Positions 1-10,657 of a stretch of DNA of 30,618 nt are shown piece by piece. This DNA is from Ceraceosorus guamensis (lineage: Eukaryota; Basidiomycota; Exobasidiomycetes; Ceraceosorales; Ceraceosoraceae): the NCBI RefSeq assembly GCF_003144195.1, contig NW_020290139.1:1-30618 (forward strand), read 5' to 3'. Below the pieces are notes generated by a model. It saw nothing but the letters and a program-made list of their open reading frames with translations. It was not told where the DNA came from and did no database searches. Both the position numbers and the translations under genes were made by a program. Each line of letters begins with the position of its first letter. The stretch's first letter is position 1.

Positions 1-39
1 GAAGGGAGAGGAAAAGGGGTGGGGATGGGGAAGGGGCGT

Positions 40-440
40 TCAGTACTCTTTCTGATCAGCGGTTGATTTTTCAAAGAAAGTTGCCAAAGTAATATCAAAA
101 GGGGGGGGGCGGGGCGGAGAGGGAGGAAGAGGGGCTGCTAGGAGGGCGGCTGGGGCGTGCTGGGCGCGGTACGACGCGAGCATTCGATGCAGATGTGGGG
201 AGCGAACGCATCGTCAAGCTCCGCCCCCCCCCCTCCCCCCCCCCCAACACACACACATACACCAATCGACGCTCACGACGAAGGGGACACTCACATGCAC
301 GCCCCATCCCCAGCTTTGTTCCAACTTGGGAAAATACACTCCATCGCCGTAGCTTGCCGCTGCTTTTCCCTCCTTGTCAGACTTTGTACCGCGGGACAGG
401 GGCGGGGTGCCAAAGGCGCGGGCGGGAGAGGGAGCATGAG

Positions 441-481
<41 letters not shown>

Positions 482-1921
482 TGGGTGTTTGGGTGGTGGA
501 GGAAGGGGAGGGAGCAGCCCTTTGAAAGAGTCAGCAAGTGCGAAATCACGCTGCCGCTGCCTGCGCCCCGCCCGCCATTCTTTCTTTCTTTCCTTCTCAT
601 TCGCCTCCAGCTCCCACCATGTCCTGGCTTGCGGGGAAAGTGGGGGTTCGCGAGAACATTGCGGAGGGTTGAAGCGGACGCGCCGCGCCTCCCCCTCCCC
701 AACTCACGAGTAGAATAGCTTCCGCACGAGCTGGTCTGGCCCACCCTGCAAAAGTGGGCGAGACGCTCCTCCAAACGTTTTCCGGTTCCGAAGAGGCGAG
801 ACCTTCTTCTTGCGCCTCATCGTCTCTTTGCATCTCGCCCTTGCTGCTGCTGCTGCTGCTGCTGCTCTTTGAGCCGCCGCTGCCGCTGCCGCCGCCAACG
901 CTGTCGGTGGTGGTGGTGCAATCGAGCAGAGGCGGTGCGCAAAGCTTCAAATTGAGCCATGAGGGAATGTGCGCGGTAAAGGCGGGAATGGGCAAGCTTG
1001 GCAGCCAGTTGCAGCAGCTGCTCGAAAGATGAGGAAAGAGTCTGGCAGCGAAAATCTCTTTGCCTTTGCTCTGCTGCTGCTGCTGCTGTTGCGTTCCCCC
1101 GACGGGCAGGTACACCCTGACGGTTTGCACTGCTGCTGAAGAGGTGCGAGCAGCAGGTTGCGACCATTCGAACAGCGCTCGATGTTTGGGTATGTTCCAA
1201 TTTTTGCGACCATTGTAGACGGATGCGGTGCTGGAGACGTAGATGTTGGTGATGCGCAATGCTGCAATCAAGTTGGGCACTCACCAGTGAGCGCATGATC
1301 AGCGTGGGCGTGGGCGTGGGCGGGGGCGGGGGCGCTGCAGGGCAAAAAGAGCGAACTTGCGCGCCACCCTGCTGCTGCTGCTGCCCTGCTCTCTCACTCA
1401 CCCGTATTGCCAGCACTGGGACTCTTGAAGAGTCCAGCGACGTATATGAGCTCATCATAAGGGCCCACGGGCGAATGCGTGTATCGATAAAGTATCCATC
1501 CCCCCGGTCCTCCTCTAAACTCGTCGGCGGCGGCGCGTATCTTGGCATTGTTCGCCTCGGTCTGCGTCTGCTGCTCATTCGAATGCGCTTCTTCAGCAGC
1601 ACCTGATGATGCCAAAGCTAGAGCCAAAGGATGAAGCTTTTCGAGCGGATGAAAGGAGCCTGGTGAAAGTCCAGCTTTGGCCAATTGCTCGTCTCTGCTG
1701 CTGCTGGCCGCACCAGCAGCAGCATCCTCCTCCTCCTGCCTTTGAGCCAGCAGCACCTTGCTCTCACGTCGCACGTCCGCGATGCGTCGCGTGCTGGTCC
1801 AGTGAGGAAAGATCCACGATTCGGCTTGCAAAGTCCACGGCGCTGGCGTTCTGTGTACGCCCGCGGGCAGATCATCCTCCTCCTCCCGCCCATCATCCTC
1901 AGCGCGTCTTGATCGACGCAT
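40..1921 (-). CDS. Acetoacetate decarboxylase-like protein, multi-exon, 3' end unresolved
   Basis: This resembles the fungal acetoacetate-decarboxylase superfamily (PF06314-like). The call rests on remembered family motifs: APWTL near the N-terminus, then GGPGGWILYRYTHSPVGPYD and ELIYVAG in exon 1, and RITNIYVS and NGRKNWNIPKH in exon 2. Exon 1 is 1921..1402, starting at the first in-frame ATG after a TAA. A GTGAGT donor lies at 1401 and a TTGATTGCAG acceptor ends at 1262; exon 2 starts at 1261 and joins in phase. Exon 2 runs to about 708, where another GTGAGT lies. Later exons are uncertain. YGDGVYFPKLEQSWGWGVH (about 345-290) and DITLATFFE near the extreme left end look like the family C-terminus, with a stop at 42..40. 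I could not join these in frame, so 40 is a best guess. Exon 2 carries Gln and Ser runs encoded by triplet repeats, and a GT microsatellite lies in a probable intron. The substrate cannot be predicted. Upstream is a 1.9 kb spacer shared with the divergent permease gene. Confidence 0.6.
443..474. repeat. (GT)16 microsatellite
   Basis: About sixteen GT units, inside the unresolved 3' part of the decarboxylase-like gene, probably in an intron. It would read as alternating Thr-His on the minus strand. Confidence 0.9.
842..866. repeat. (TGC)8 triplet tract within coding exon
   Basis: About eight TGC/GCA units in exon 2 of the minus-strand gene, read there as a poly-Ser run. Further CTG/CAG tracts lie near 1072-1090 (read as poly-Gln) and 1371-1383 (in the first intron). 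Such tracts are prone to length change. Confidence 0.8.
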
Positions 1922-2337
1922 TTTAATCGATCTCCCAGCCTGAGCAGGTGCTTACGATGCGGCAACTTCTTGTGAGATGCGCCCCCCCTTCCCAAAGGTG
2001 TTACATGCCAGAGAAAGCGATTGAAGCGAACGGCGAGCTGAGGAGTCGCGCGGCACGATCGCGGATTGAATTGAATTGAATCGAATCGAGTTGTATAGCT
2101 CGATCGCCAAGCAAGAGTACGGTACCTGGACACATCATAGCCCGGCACCGGATCATAACCTGCCGCATAGCCGGAAACCGCTTGGAATTGCATGGGGGCC
2201 GATCGAGTGATCTGATCCACACATTTGATTCACATTCGATGATTCGATGATTCGTGAATCCGCGCGTCGCGTGATCCGCGCGCGTGATTTCTGACTCGTG
2301 ACTCAATTGCGACTTGCAGAATTCGTCGAGAAGTCAC

Positions 2338-2358
2338 GAGTCGAGTCGAGTCGAGTCG
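2338..2358. repeat. (GAGTC)4 pentamer tract
   Basis: Four tandem GAGTC units directly following a GTCACGAGTC motif, in the divergent spacer. Confidence 0.85.
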
Positions 2359-2458
2359 GCAATTTTGAATCGAATTGCCCGGCCCCGATCTCGACGTGTT
2401 GGTGCACGTGATCACCTCTTGTGTGCGTTTAATTTGGATCATCAGACACAAGACTCTT

Positions 2459-2484
2459 GACGCGTCGCGTCGCGTCGCGTCGCG
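2459..2484. repeat. (GCGTC)n pentamer tract
   Basis: Four to five tandem GCGTC/CGCGT units in the divergent spacer; no coding role is seen. Confidence 0.85.
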
Positions 2485-2736
2485 GGCAATTCTACGATTT
2501 GTGGCAAGGTACGCGTTCGACTCACGACTGTACTCACTACTCACTACTACTGTACCCGCGCAAGGATGCGGCATTTATTCGCCCTTTCCCGCGTTGGCTA
2601 TACCATGAAAGGCGTGCAGGGTGGTGATGGTATAATTGTGTAAATGTATGAGAATCGATCTGAATCTGTTCTGGTTCTGACATGACTCGGCTCTATATGC
2701 TCACACATGCATCATCACGACTGTATGAGCTCTTAT

Positions 2737-2753
2737 CGCGCGCGCGCGCGCGC
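2737..2753. repeat. (CG)8 alternating run
   Basis: An alternating CG run of 17 bases, the kind of sequence that can adopt Z-DNA. It lies in the divergent spacer. Confidence 0.85.
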
Positions 2754-3050
2754 ATCGGCCTCGCTTCCAAGCCACACTTAATTTACGCGCTCGAATAAAC
2801 GAGTCGCAGCAATCAAGGTGGTGCTTATCTTTCGCGGCTGTCTGCTTGCTTGCCACGCCATGCTGCCCGGCATTCACCGTGCTGTCACGATTCAAAGCGT
2901 ACAGTACAGGCAAGCTAGGCCATATTCACATTGCATGCATTCCTATTCTCCCCTTCGAATGAGCCATGCACCTTCTTTTGCCCCGCGCTCGCTCCCTTGA
3001 ATTGAACTCGTGAGTTCGTGACTTGCTGCGCTCGACTTGCGCACAGGCAG

Positions 3051-3079
3051 CCCCCCCCCCCCCCCCCCCCCCCCCCCCC
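3051..3079. repeat. Homopolymer run of 29 C
   Basis: An uninterrupted run of 29 cytosines in the spacer upstream of the permease gene. A run this long can form a G-quadruplex or i-motif, and its length is also likely to be uncertain in an assembly. Confidence 0.9.
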
Positions 3080-3520
3080 GCCTGGACGCTACCCGTGCCA
3101 CGACTGTACATGGCGCACGAGTGGCTTGACCGACTGGCTGGCTGCGCTGGTGTCGGATGGTTATCATGCAGCGAGCGCAAGGGCGGGGCGCGGGTGGCCT
3201 GCATGTCCGGGATTTTTTTTCTCCCCTTTCTTGCATGCATGCACGCTGGAATGGAAGATGGGCCGCGGGCAGCAGCGATAAAATGGCCCGGCGAGGCGAG
3301 GCGAGTGAGCGAGCGAGTGCTGTGGTGTATGCGCATGCATGCACGTATCGTAGAGGTGCAAGGTACGACGCGCGCGGACGTGCAGATGCGTGGATGCAGC
3401 AGCAGTCAGAGTGCCGCTCGCTGGTGCAGCTCATGAAAATTTCTTCTTCTCAAAGGTCCTCAGCAATTGATTTGATTGGACGCGCGGGGGAATCGGAATG
3501 TTTTGTAATCTCTGGAAACA

Positions 3521-3546
3521 GTCACGAGTCACGAGTCACGAGTCAT
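3521..3546. repeat. Tandem GTCACGA motif (three and a half copies)
   Basis: Tandem GTCACGA units, the densest local copy of a motif (TCACGAGT and its complement ACTCGTGA) that recurs through the intergenic DNA of this window. Confidence 0.8.
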
Positions 3547-3858
3547 CAGAAGTCAGCAGCTTCGGTTGCTCGAATGCTTGGTTGCCTGCATGCTCGCCAG
3601 CTTGCTTGCTTTATTGCAGGCTGATGTTGCTGCATGGATGCTGCTGGTCTGGATGGCGGTCAATTAAGTCGTAGATAAGCTTTTGCGGCGCTGCTGCGCT
3701 ATACATATACCGAGCAGCCAGCCATGCGCCCCCGCCCGCTCCATCCATCCTCCCTTCCCAACGCCTCCTCCGTGAATGTATAGCCGCCGCCGCGCGCATC
3801 ATCGGACCCCTCATTCGTGATTTGGCGCTCGCGTTGGGGGCAAAGAAGAAAAGAAAAG

Positions 3859-6516
3859 ATGACCTCGACCGTGCCTGATGGGCCCTGGCCCGCACACGAC
3901 GCTTCGGCTCTGAGGAAGCTGTCGGACAAGCTGGATAGCTGGAGCGACAAGCTCAACAACAGCATCGCCACATCCGCAGTGGGTAGGTGGTTCAAGTTGG
4001 AAGGATGCGGACATCCATTGGAACGTAAAGGTGCCAAGTTCACCGTCGAAGTGCGAGCGGGCTTTGTCGTGAGTGGCAAGTGGCAGCGGCAGCGGCAGTG
4101 GCAGCGTGGAGACCGCCATCTTCTTCTTTGCTCATCTTGCTGCTCTGCCGCGCCTGTGCATGCATCCTCCACTTTTCGATTTCTCTTCGACGTCAAAATC
4201 GCGCCGCTGGCTGCTCCCCCCCGCTGGTTTTAGACATTTGCTGCCATGGCCTACATCTTATCGCTCAATCCCGCTATCGTGGGCTCCACAGGTGGACCTT
4301 GCACAGCTCCAGCCGGTGTAGACCGCTCGACGGATCAGACGTATCAGCTCTGCGTTCAGCGCGTTCGTCAAGAAGTGAGTCCAGTCGAGTCGCATCCTCC
4401 TCCTCCTCCTCCTCCTCCTCCTTATTGCCATGCCAAGCCGCGTCGCGCTGGAAAAAAAAAGCTTGCCTCGCTGCATGTGTTCGATCCGCATGAAAGCTGT
4501 CCCCATTCGCCGATTCGTGATTGCTAAACGTTTCCCACGATGCTTCCCCCGTGCCTGCTCTTACCCCTGCTGCTACTCTTGGATTTGGCCGCTTTCGCCC
4601 CCCGCCCTCGCCCCTCGCCTCCGCCCCCGCCCCCCCACAGTACGTGGTTACTACAGCCGCACTGGCCACACTGGCTACGTTTCTCATGGGTGCGCTAGCC
4701 AACTTGCCGCTAGGCCTAGCACCTGGCTTGGGTGTGAATGCCTACTTTGCCAGCGTCGTGGGTCAGTACGGTCAAGGCGGAACGATTGCGTACGGAGAAG
4801 CGCTAGCTGCAGTCTTTGTCGAGGGTGTCCTCTTCTTCTTCTTGTCCTTGATAGGCTTGCGACAGTGGTTGGGAAGGTTGATACCTAGAAGCTTGTCCTT
4901 GGCCACGGGTGTGGGCATCGGTCTATTCCTGGCCTTTATCGGCATTGGACCGGCGGGTATTGGGGTGGTGGGCGGACAGTACACCGACTTGGTTGGCTTG
5001 GGAGGCTGCCAAGACGCGTTCAAGGATGAGAATGGTTACTGTGAGTCGCTTCGCACTACCTCCGAGACGATATGCTGCTCCGACCGCTGACGGCCACGGC
5101 ACTGCAACTTTCGCAGGTCAATCGCGCGTTCTGCAGTCGCCCAAGGTCTGGCTTGGAGTGTTTGGAGGCGGAGTGTTCACAGCCCTGCTGCTGCTCTACC
5201 GCGTTCGAGGAGCTTTCCTGTGGCCCATCTTGCTGGTGGCTATTGCCAGCTGGCCTCGCACCACCAACGTCACGCTCTTTCCGCACGACGATGGCGGTGT
5301 GGGCGATGCGGGTTTCCAGTTCTTCAAGCAGGTGGCCACTTGGACCGGTCTGGACCTCTTGGGACCACAGAACATCGAATGGTCAGGCCTGAGAAACGGC
5401 CACGCTTGGTTGGCCCTCATCTCTTTCCTGTACATCGACGCGCTGGACACCACCGGAACGCTCGTCGCCATGTCTCGAGCTGCTCAAGTCTACGACGAGC
5501 TCTCCAACGACTTTGAAGGTTCCTCCACCGCATTTCTCAGCGACAGCTTCAGCATCTCCATGGGAGCTTTGATGGGCTCATCCCCGTGCACAGCCTTTGT
5601 CGAGTCCGCTTCCGGCATTTCCGAAGGAGGCAGGACGGGCATCACGGCCATCACCACGAGCTTCCTCTTCTTCTTGTCCCTCTTCTTTGCCCCCATCTTC
5701 TCTAGCATACCTAGCTGGGCGACGGGCAGCACGCTCATCATCGTCGGATCCCTCATGGCAAAAAACGCAGCAGCTATCAATTGGGACTATGCGGGAGACG
5801 CCATTCCTGCCTTTCTGACCATCATTGGCATTCCCTTCATGTACAATATCGCGTACGGCTTGATTGCGGGTATTGTCAGCTTTATTCTGCTGCACAACAT
5901 TCCGCTCTTGCTGGGCGCTATCCATCCCAAGCTGCTGCCTCCTGGATGGTCGGACCTCAAAGAACCATACAGCGTGGCCAGCACGCTGAAGCCCTCGTCC
6001 AAGATCGACGCTGAGCAACTGGTTGGCCTCAACTCTCCTCGCGGCAGCCTCAAGTCGGAAAAGGGTGAAGCGGACGTGGAGTTCGGATCAGAAGCAGCAG
6101 CAGCAGCAGATGCCGCGTTGGCTCATCAAGTCTCTCTACTTCAGAGAGATTTGCAATCTTGGCGAGCTTTCTTGCCTCCCTGGCTGCGCAAGCTTCTTCG
6201 CGGAGAGCGCAAATTCTGGGTCATGTCCGAGGGAGAAATCTCTTTGGCCCTGCATGGCCGACGAGTGACGGAGATGAGGAATCTCAACAGGGCTCAACAG
6301 GCCGCGAGGGATAGGGCCGAGCTGAGGGGGGAGATGAGACAGGGACCGCAGGAGGGGGGTTTGGTCGAGGATGTGCATTGGGCCGAAGAGGAGGAGAGGA
6401 GGAGAAGCAAGAGCAGAGGTAGAAGTCAGGCTAGGAGACCACGCGTCGCTGAACAAGATGCGATAGAGGAAGATCAAGAGGCGGAGCAAGGCGCAGCGAA
6501 GGAAAAGTCTGCTTGA
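3859..6516 (+). CDS. azgA-like: AzgA-type purine (hypoxanthine-adenine-guanine) permease
   Basis: A plasma-membrane proton symporter taking up adenine, guanine and hypoxanthine, by analogy with AzgA of Aspergillus. Four exons join in frame: 3859..4068, 4234..4374, 4641..5040 and 5117..6516, giving 716 residues. Donors are GTGAGT and acceptors end in AG. Family signs are SAVGRWFKLEG near residue 40, MAYILSLNP just after the first junction, GLGVNAYF in exon 3, and DALDTTGTL followed by GSSPCTAFVESASGISEGG in exon 4. About a dozen hydrophobic membrane segments lie between residues 65 and 560. The last ~130 residues are a charged, Glu/Arg-rich cytoplasmic tail that makes the protein longer than the ~580 residues I recall for AzgA. 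The start ATG follows a purine-rich stretch and its product aligns with the family N-terminus. The family call is confident; the exact purine range is inference. Confidence 0.93.
4395..4421. repeat. (CCT)n tract in permease intron 2
   Basis: About nine CCT units inside the 266-nt second intron of the permease gene, which also holds C/G-rich runs just before the acceptor. Confidence 0.85.
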
Positions 6517-6829
6517 CATGACCCGCCAGCGCACACCGCCACACACTGCAACGGCAGCGCGCGCGATGTGCAGACAGACCATGGAGCTGTGAAGCCTTTT
6601 CGCCCCTCGTTCGATTGATGCATTGGTGTAAGAGACGATTCGTGTACAATCGCGTGAATGTTGTAGACAGCTAGTACCTCTGAGCTTGCAATGGATCGAA
6701 TCGCGCCCAATCGTGATGACCGAATCACGCAGCTCGCACGCCCATCGTGCAGATTTGCCGCGTGCATGCACACGATAGACGCATGTGCAGGCTTGAGAGA
6801 TCCCGCGGCATCGCGCGCTACGAAGAGCT
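6517..6829. other. Convergent 3' spacer
   Basis: A 313-base gap between the 3' ends of the plus-strand permease and the minus-strand PPR-like gene. I see no gene in it; it should contain both polyadenylation regions. Confidence 0.7.
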
Positions 6830-9800
6830 TCATTTGTCAGTGCTGGTGCTGGCTGGTCGCCGTCTGCGCATCTCTTGAGCTCGCTTGCGCTCCTCCAATC
6901 CCATGCCAATGATTTCTCTGGCCCCTTTCCAGTCGCCGACATCGTACAAAGCACTGCTAAATGCTCTGACGAGCGGAGCAATGCGCTGTTCGTACTCGAT
7001 CCATGGGCCGGCGCGATGCGAAGATGAGGCTGCCGCGACGGGGGGCTCGGATGAAGGGCTCAAAGTCGTGTGCTTGTCGTGAATGCGCGATGGAGGAATG
7101 CTGGATGCGCGAGCGAGCAAGGCCAGCAAAAGCGCTCGATCTTCCTGTTGCAGACTTTTGAGGGCGTCCAGGTCTACGCGCCCTTCCTTTGCAGCTGCAA
7201 GCTTGTGCGACGCTCGAGCGCCAGCGCCAGCGCAAGCTGCGTCGAGCTCGGCTCCCAGCTCCATGCCGACGCCATACAGAGCCTTGAGCAACCTTTTGGA
7301 CCTGGTGCGTCGAGAGAGTCGGAGCAGGACGATGTTGAGCGTCACCCCGCTCGGTCGAAGCTCGAACTGGTCGAAGAGCTGAAATACTCGTTGAGCACGA
7401 AGCAAGGCGTGCGATTTGCGCGCTGCGATGCGCGCCGAGGGCGCAGACGATCGACGAAGTGACGGAGTGAAAAAGGCGGTCCTCTTTGCTCGCAAGGGCT
7501 GCAAAGTCGCACGAGAAGCAGCGAGCTCCCGTCGCGGTGGGGAGCTGCGAGACTCGCGCTGAATTCCCAACAGACTCCTCAATCGATCAGCGGCACTCTC
7601 GCTCTTGCCAACTTGACCTTGCACCAGCCCCGCGCGGGTTGTCAGAAGCCTCGAGAGCTCCCGCCTCCTCTTTGTGCGACTGGCCAGTGCGGCTCGAAGC
7701 AGGCAATTGATCAACAAGGTCCTCGTGTCGCGCAGGTGTTGCTTGCGATCTTCGACGCAGTCTTGCGCGTGGCTGGCAAGGACGCGCGAGACGTAGCCAA
7801 AAGCCAGCGCAAAATGTCCAGACCGAGTCATTGTTTGCACGATGCTGAGGTGCGAAGTTGTCGTTAAATAAGCCAAATTTGAAGAGTCCAACTCGGACGC
7901 TGCCGCATCGAAACTTGGCAATGCAAGTTTTGCTAGCCCTGCATTTGGCCTAGCCTCTTCCACGCTGCGCCGCTCTGCTTCAACAGAATCATATGCCTGC
8001 AAGTTCTTTGCCAACTCGAGATCCGCCTGTACCAAATCGAGCTGGACAGTCCTAGCATGAGACTTGAACCTCTTCTCCAACAGTCTTCTCATTTCCGTTC
8101 GTAGTCCGAAAGGCGCTCCGCTAGGTCGCGATTCTCGATGCAAGCTTGCAGGCGAGGAGCGAGATCCTAGCATAGCGCCATCCTCCGCGAAGTCCTGATC
8201 TGCGGAGTGAAAGAGCTCCGCGTAGTCCATCCACAGTCTGCTTGAGAGGTCGCATCTTGCTCGTGCGGCTGCATCTCTGAGCACAGCAGCCGGACTCATG
8301 ATATGTCCACGTCCATGTTCCGTTGTCGCCCGCTCTTGGTCCTTCTGCGCGGGCCCCACGCGCAAGCACCATCTATCTGCCCGCTGAGCCGTGCAAGTTA
8401 CTTCTAGTCGAATGTCCACCTCTGACCAAATCTCAAACACCGCTTCGTACATTTTGCGGGTTCTATGAGCAGGTCTGACAAGGTCGAGAATCTCCACTGC
8501 GTGCTTTCCGTTTGCTCTTCTGACCAAATTACTGATCGTCTTTTCGGTCGCCTTTTGTGAGGCCCAGTCTGGATCGACAGACTGGGCGCCTGGTCGCTGG
8601 ATGGCAGTCGTCGGCGGGGTCCAAATGCCGGGCGTTGCAGCTGGCTCATTGCGAGAAGGCTCTGTTCGTCTCGACAAGGTATGGAGAGATGCGGCTTGGG
8701 CAGCGCTGGCGGCTCGGAGCGCCAAGTGAGGGAGCGGGGCGTTGGACAAGGCGAGCAAGAGCATGTGAAGCTCCGCTGCTGGTTCTTTCCGCGCTTTCGA
8801 ATCGATGCTGCCCTCCGTCTTTGCTAGACGATCGGCAGTCGGCTCGCATGGTGCGACTCTATGCTTTGCGTCGACGTGCGAGGCGCTGCTCCAGGTGAGC
8901 AAAACACCGCTGCGAAGCAGCGCTTCTGCAGATTTGACAGCTTCCTCCCAAGCAGCGTTCCATCTTCGCCTCTTTTGCATTGCGCGCAATCCTCCTGGAC
9001 GCCCTGCTTCGACGGCAAATGAGCGAGCGACACTCGAATCTTTGGCGCTTCCCTCCTCTAGCCTAGCGACGACTCTCCGGAAGAGGTACCTGGCTTGACT
9101 GGGCTTCAACCGCTGATCCTTGACGCAGAGCGCCGCATTCCGCATACCTTCGTCCTGAAGCCGCACAGAGGCCAAGAACTGCAGGCCAAAGTACGAGTGT
9201 AGGGTGCTCCTCTGCAGCTGCACAAGTCTCGGATTCTCCTTGAAAGTGGGCACGAAAGCTTGACCCACCTGAGACTCGTAGAGCGCCGAGATGCTGCGGA
9301 TGGATGTACGGTCTTGTTGCGCGGTGTGCGTCATGCCGAGTTGCGCAGACCGCTGTATGCAGTGCGAAAAGATGAGCATACATGCTTCCTCGAATTTTGC
9401 CGCTGGCGTCAGCGTGCTTTCAGCTTGCCCATCGAGGTGCACACGAATGCCGAGCGAATGCAAGAGCCTGCTCGCTAGACTGGGCAAGTGCCTCGCCCCT
9501 CGGTCCACGCTCTCTGCAATCTTCTCCAGCTCCGCGCGCAGCTTTTCGGATGTGACGTCGTAGGACCATAGCCTGTCGTTGCTGCTTCTCAGCATGATCG
9601 GAGAGTCGCGAGATGCATAGGTGAGCTGATCCTTGAAGAAGTCATCGTAGTTGTCCACGCCGGCTGCAGGCGCTGAGATTCGGTGGTGGGACGTGGTCGT
9701 GATCGCAGCACCTTCAGAGGTGCCAAGCGGCTGTTGGTCGCCATAGCGAGCGCCTTTTGTTTCGTTCCTCTCTCGAATGCCGACGGAGGATCTGTGCTGC

Positions 9801-10000
9801 GATGCTCGCTGTTTCTGAGCTGCAAACTCTAGCGGGAGATGCGCATCGAGGGCGACGGCAGCTGCTCGCGAGGTCGAGGTGTGCCAGCCTCGCTGGCCAA
9901 GCACTCCACTTGCTCTCCCAGACGTCTCGTCGAGTGACGCAAGACGACTGCTGGGGCGCAGCACGCGACGCCAGGCTACCATTGCTGCGCTGCCGCTCAT
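6830..10000 (-). CDS. Large probable mitochondrial protein with PPR-like helical segments
   Basis: A single uninterrupted frame of 1056 codons starting at the ATG at 10000; an upstream TTG in the same frame is not a likely start. The N-terminus is rich in Arg and Ser and lacks acidic residues for over 20 positions, then reads RGWHTSTSR, which fits a mitochondrial presequence. Helical segments resembling pentatricopeptide repeats are visible: around residues 863-915 (RVFQLFDQFELRPSGVTLN followed by a second helix) and less clearly around 717-770 and 503-530. The rest is divergent, Arg/Ala/Ser-rich and alpha-helical. I do not recognise an orthologue. A role in mitochondrial RNA processing or translation is an inference from the targeting signal and the repeats. 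It lies 3' to 3' with the permease and head to tail downstream of RAV1. Confidence 0.8.
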   Translation of the reverse strand: MSGSAAMVAWRRVLRPSSRLASLDETSGRASGVLGQRGWHTSTSRAAAVALDAHLPLEFAAQKQRASQHRSSVGIRERNETKGARYGDQQPLGTSEGAAITTTSHHRISAPAAGVDNYDDFFKDQLTYASRDSPIMLRSSNDRLWSYDVTSEKLRAELEKIAESVDRGARHLPSLASRLLHSLGIRVHLDGQAESTLTPAAKFEEACMLIFSHCIQRSAQLGMTHTAQQDRTSIRSISALYESQVGQAFVPTFKENPRLVQLQRSTLHSYFGLQFLASVRLQDEGMRNAALCVKDQRLKPSQARYLFRRVVARLEEGSAKDSSVARSFAVEAGRPGGLRAMQKRRRWNAAWEEAVKSAEALLRSGVLLTWSSASHVDAKHRVAPCEPTADRLAKTEGSIDSKARKEPAAELHMLLLALSNAPLPHLALRAASAAQAASLHTLSRRTEPSRNEPAATPGIWTPPTTAIQRPGAQSVDPDWASQKATEKTISNLVRRANGKHAVEILDLVRPAHRTRKMYEAVFEIWSEVDIRLEVTCTAQRADRWCLRVGPAQKDQERATTEHGRGHIMSPAAVLRDAAARARCDLSSRLWMDYAELFHSADQDFAEDGAMLGSRSSPASLHRESRPSGAPFGLRTEMRRLLEKRFKSHARTVQLDLVQADLELAKNLQAYDSVEAERRSVEEARPNAGLAKLALPSFDAAASELDSSNLAYLTTTSHLSIVQTMTRSGHFALAFGYVSRVLASHAQDCVEDRKQHLRDTRTLLINCLLRAALASRTKRRRELSRLLTTRAGLVQGQVGKSESAADRLRSLLGIQRESRSSPPRRELAASRATLQPLRAKRTAFFTPSLRRSSAPSARIAARKSHALLRAQRVFQLFDQFELRPSGVTLNIVLLRLSRRTRSKRLLKALYGVGMELGAELDAACAGAGARASHKLAAAKEGRVDLDALKSLQQEDRALLLALLARASSIPPSRIHDKHTTLSPSSEPPVAAASSSHRAGPWIEYEQRIAPLVRAFSSALYDVGDWKGAREIIGMGLEERKRAQEMRRRRPASTSTDK

Positions 10001-10657
10001 GGGCAAATGCTACGCTCAACCATTGTTCCCGCTGTATGCGCCTCTGCTAGGGTCGAGCAGCCTCGACAAGGTTCGAGGTGTATCGCCAGGCTGTTCGTGC
10101 TAGTTGCAATGGACAAGCAGCAAAGGATGGGACTCGGGCAGTGTGGCTGCTACGATGGTGACTGCAAAAGGTGAGCAGTCAGTGCTCTAATCTGTGCGGT
10201 GGTCATGAGCGAGTAGCGGTCGTCGCGCCCTCAACCTTCAAGAAGCGCGACTTCCAGCGAGTCACACACCAGCATATGCGCGCTAGCTGCAGCAGCTTCT
10301 TCGCGCGCTTGATCCCCAGCACCACGTGACCTGGTGAACTGTTCACGCGGGGAGAGACCTCTTCAACCAAAAACCGGCTCTATGCGTTGTATCGAGACCG
10401 TAAGAATCAAGGATCACGCATGGCGTGCAGAAGCAGCCAAAAGGGGGCCGAGCATAACATTCGTCATCGGCAGGGTATCTTGTAATAGATGGGATGAGGT
10501 GCTCGACACGGACGGAGAACGCGAGGCAGCTGGGCATGTAGCACTCTCCGCAAAATTGAGAAGGAGCGTCACTTTGACATGCCGAAGCTCCGGCAGCAGT
10601 CGGCGGTCACATGCTGAGGTTGTGCGCTCGTCACTGCCAGGGTCGAGCTTGAACGCC
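10001..10657. other. Spacer between RAV1 and the PPR-like gene
   Basis: About 660 bases between two minus-strand genes. It should hold the promoter of the PPR-like gene and the 3' end of RAV1. I see no other gene, and no striking repeat. Confidence 0.65.

Larger units (their letters stand above)
1922..3858. other. Divergent intergenic spacer, 1.9 kb, repeat-rich
   Basis: I see no convincing gene here. All open frames are short, overlapping and low in complexity. The spacer should hold the promoters of the minus-strand decarboxylase-like gene and the plus-strand permease gene. It contains pentamer repeats, a CG dinucleotide run, a 29-base C run, several TGCATGCA palindromes (for example around 2935, 3232 and 3335) and several copies of the TCACGAGT-type motif. 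Confidence 0.7.

Noticed and set aside
214-774. Open frame carrying a Thr-His repeat
   Set aside because: The repeat is the translated GT microsatellite. Only short parts of this frame (near 290-345) look like real decarboxylase-like coding sequence.
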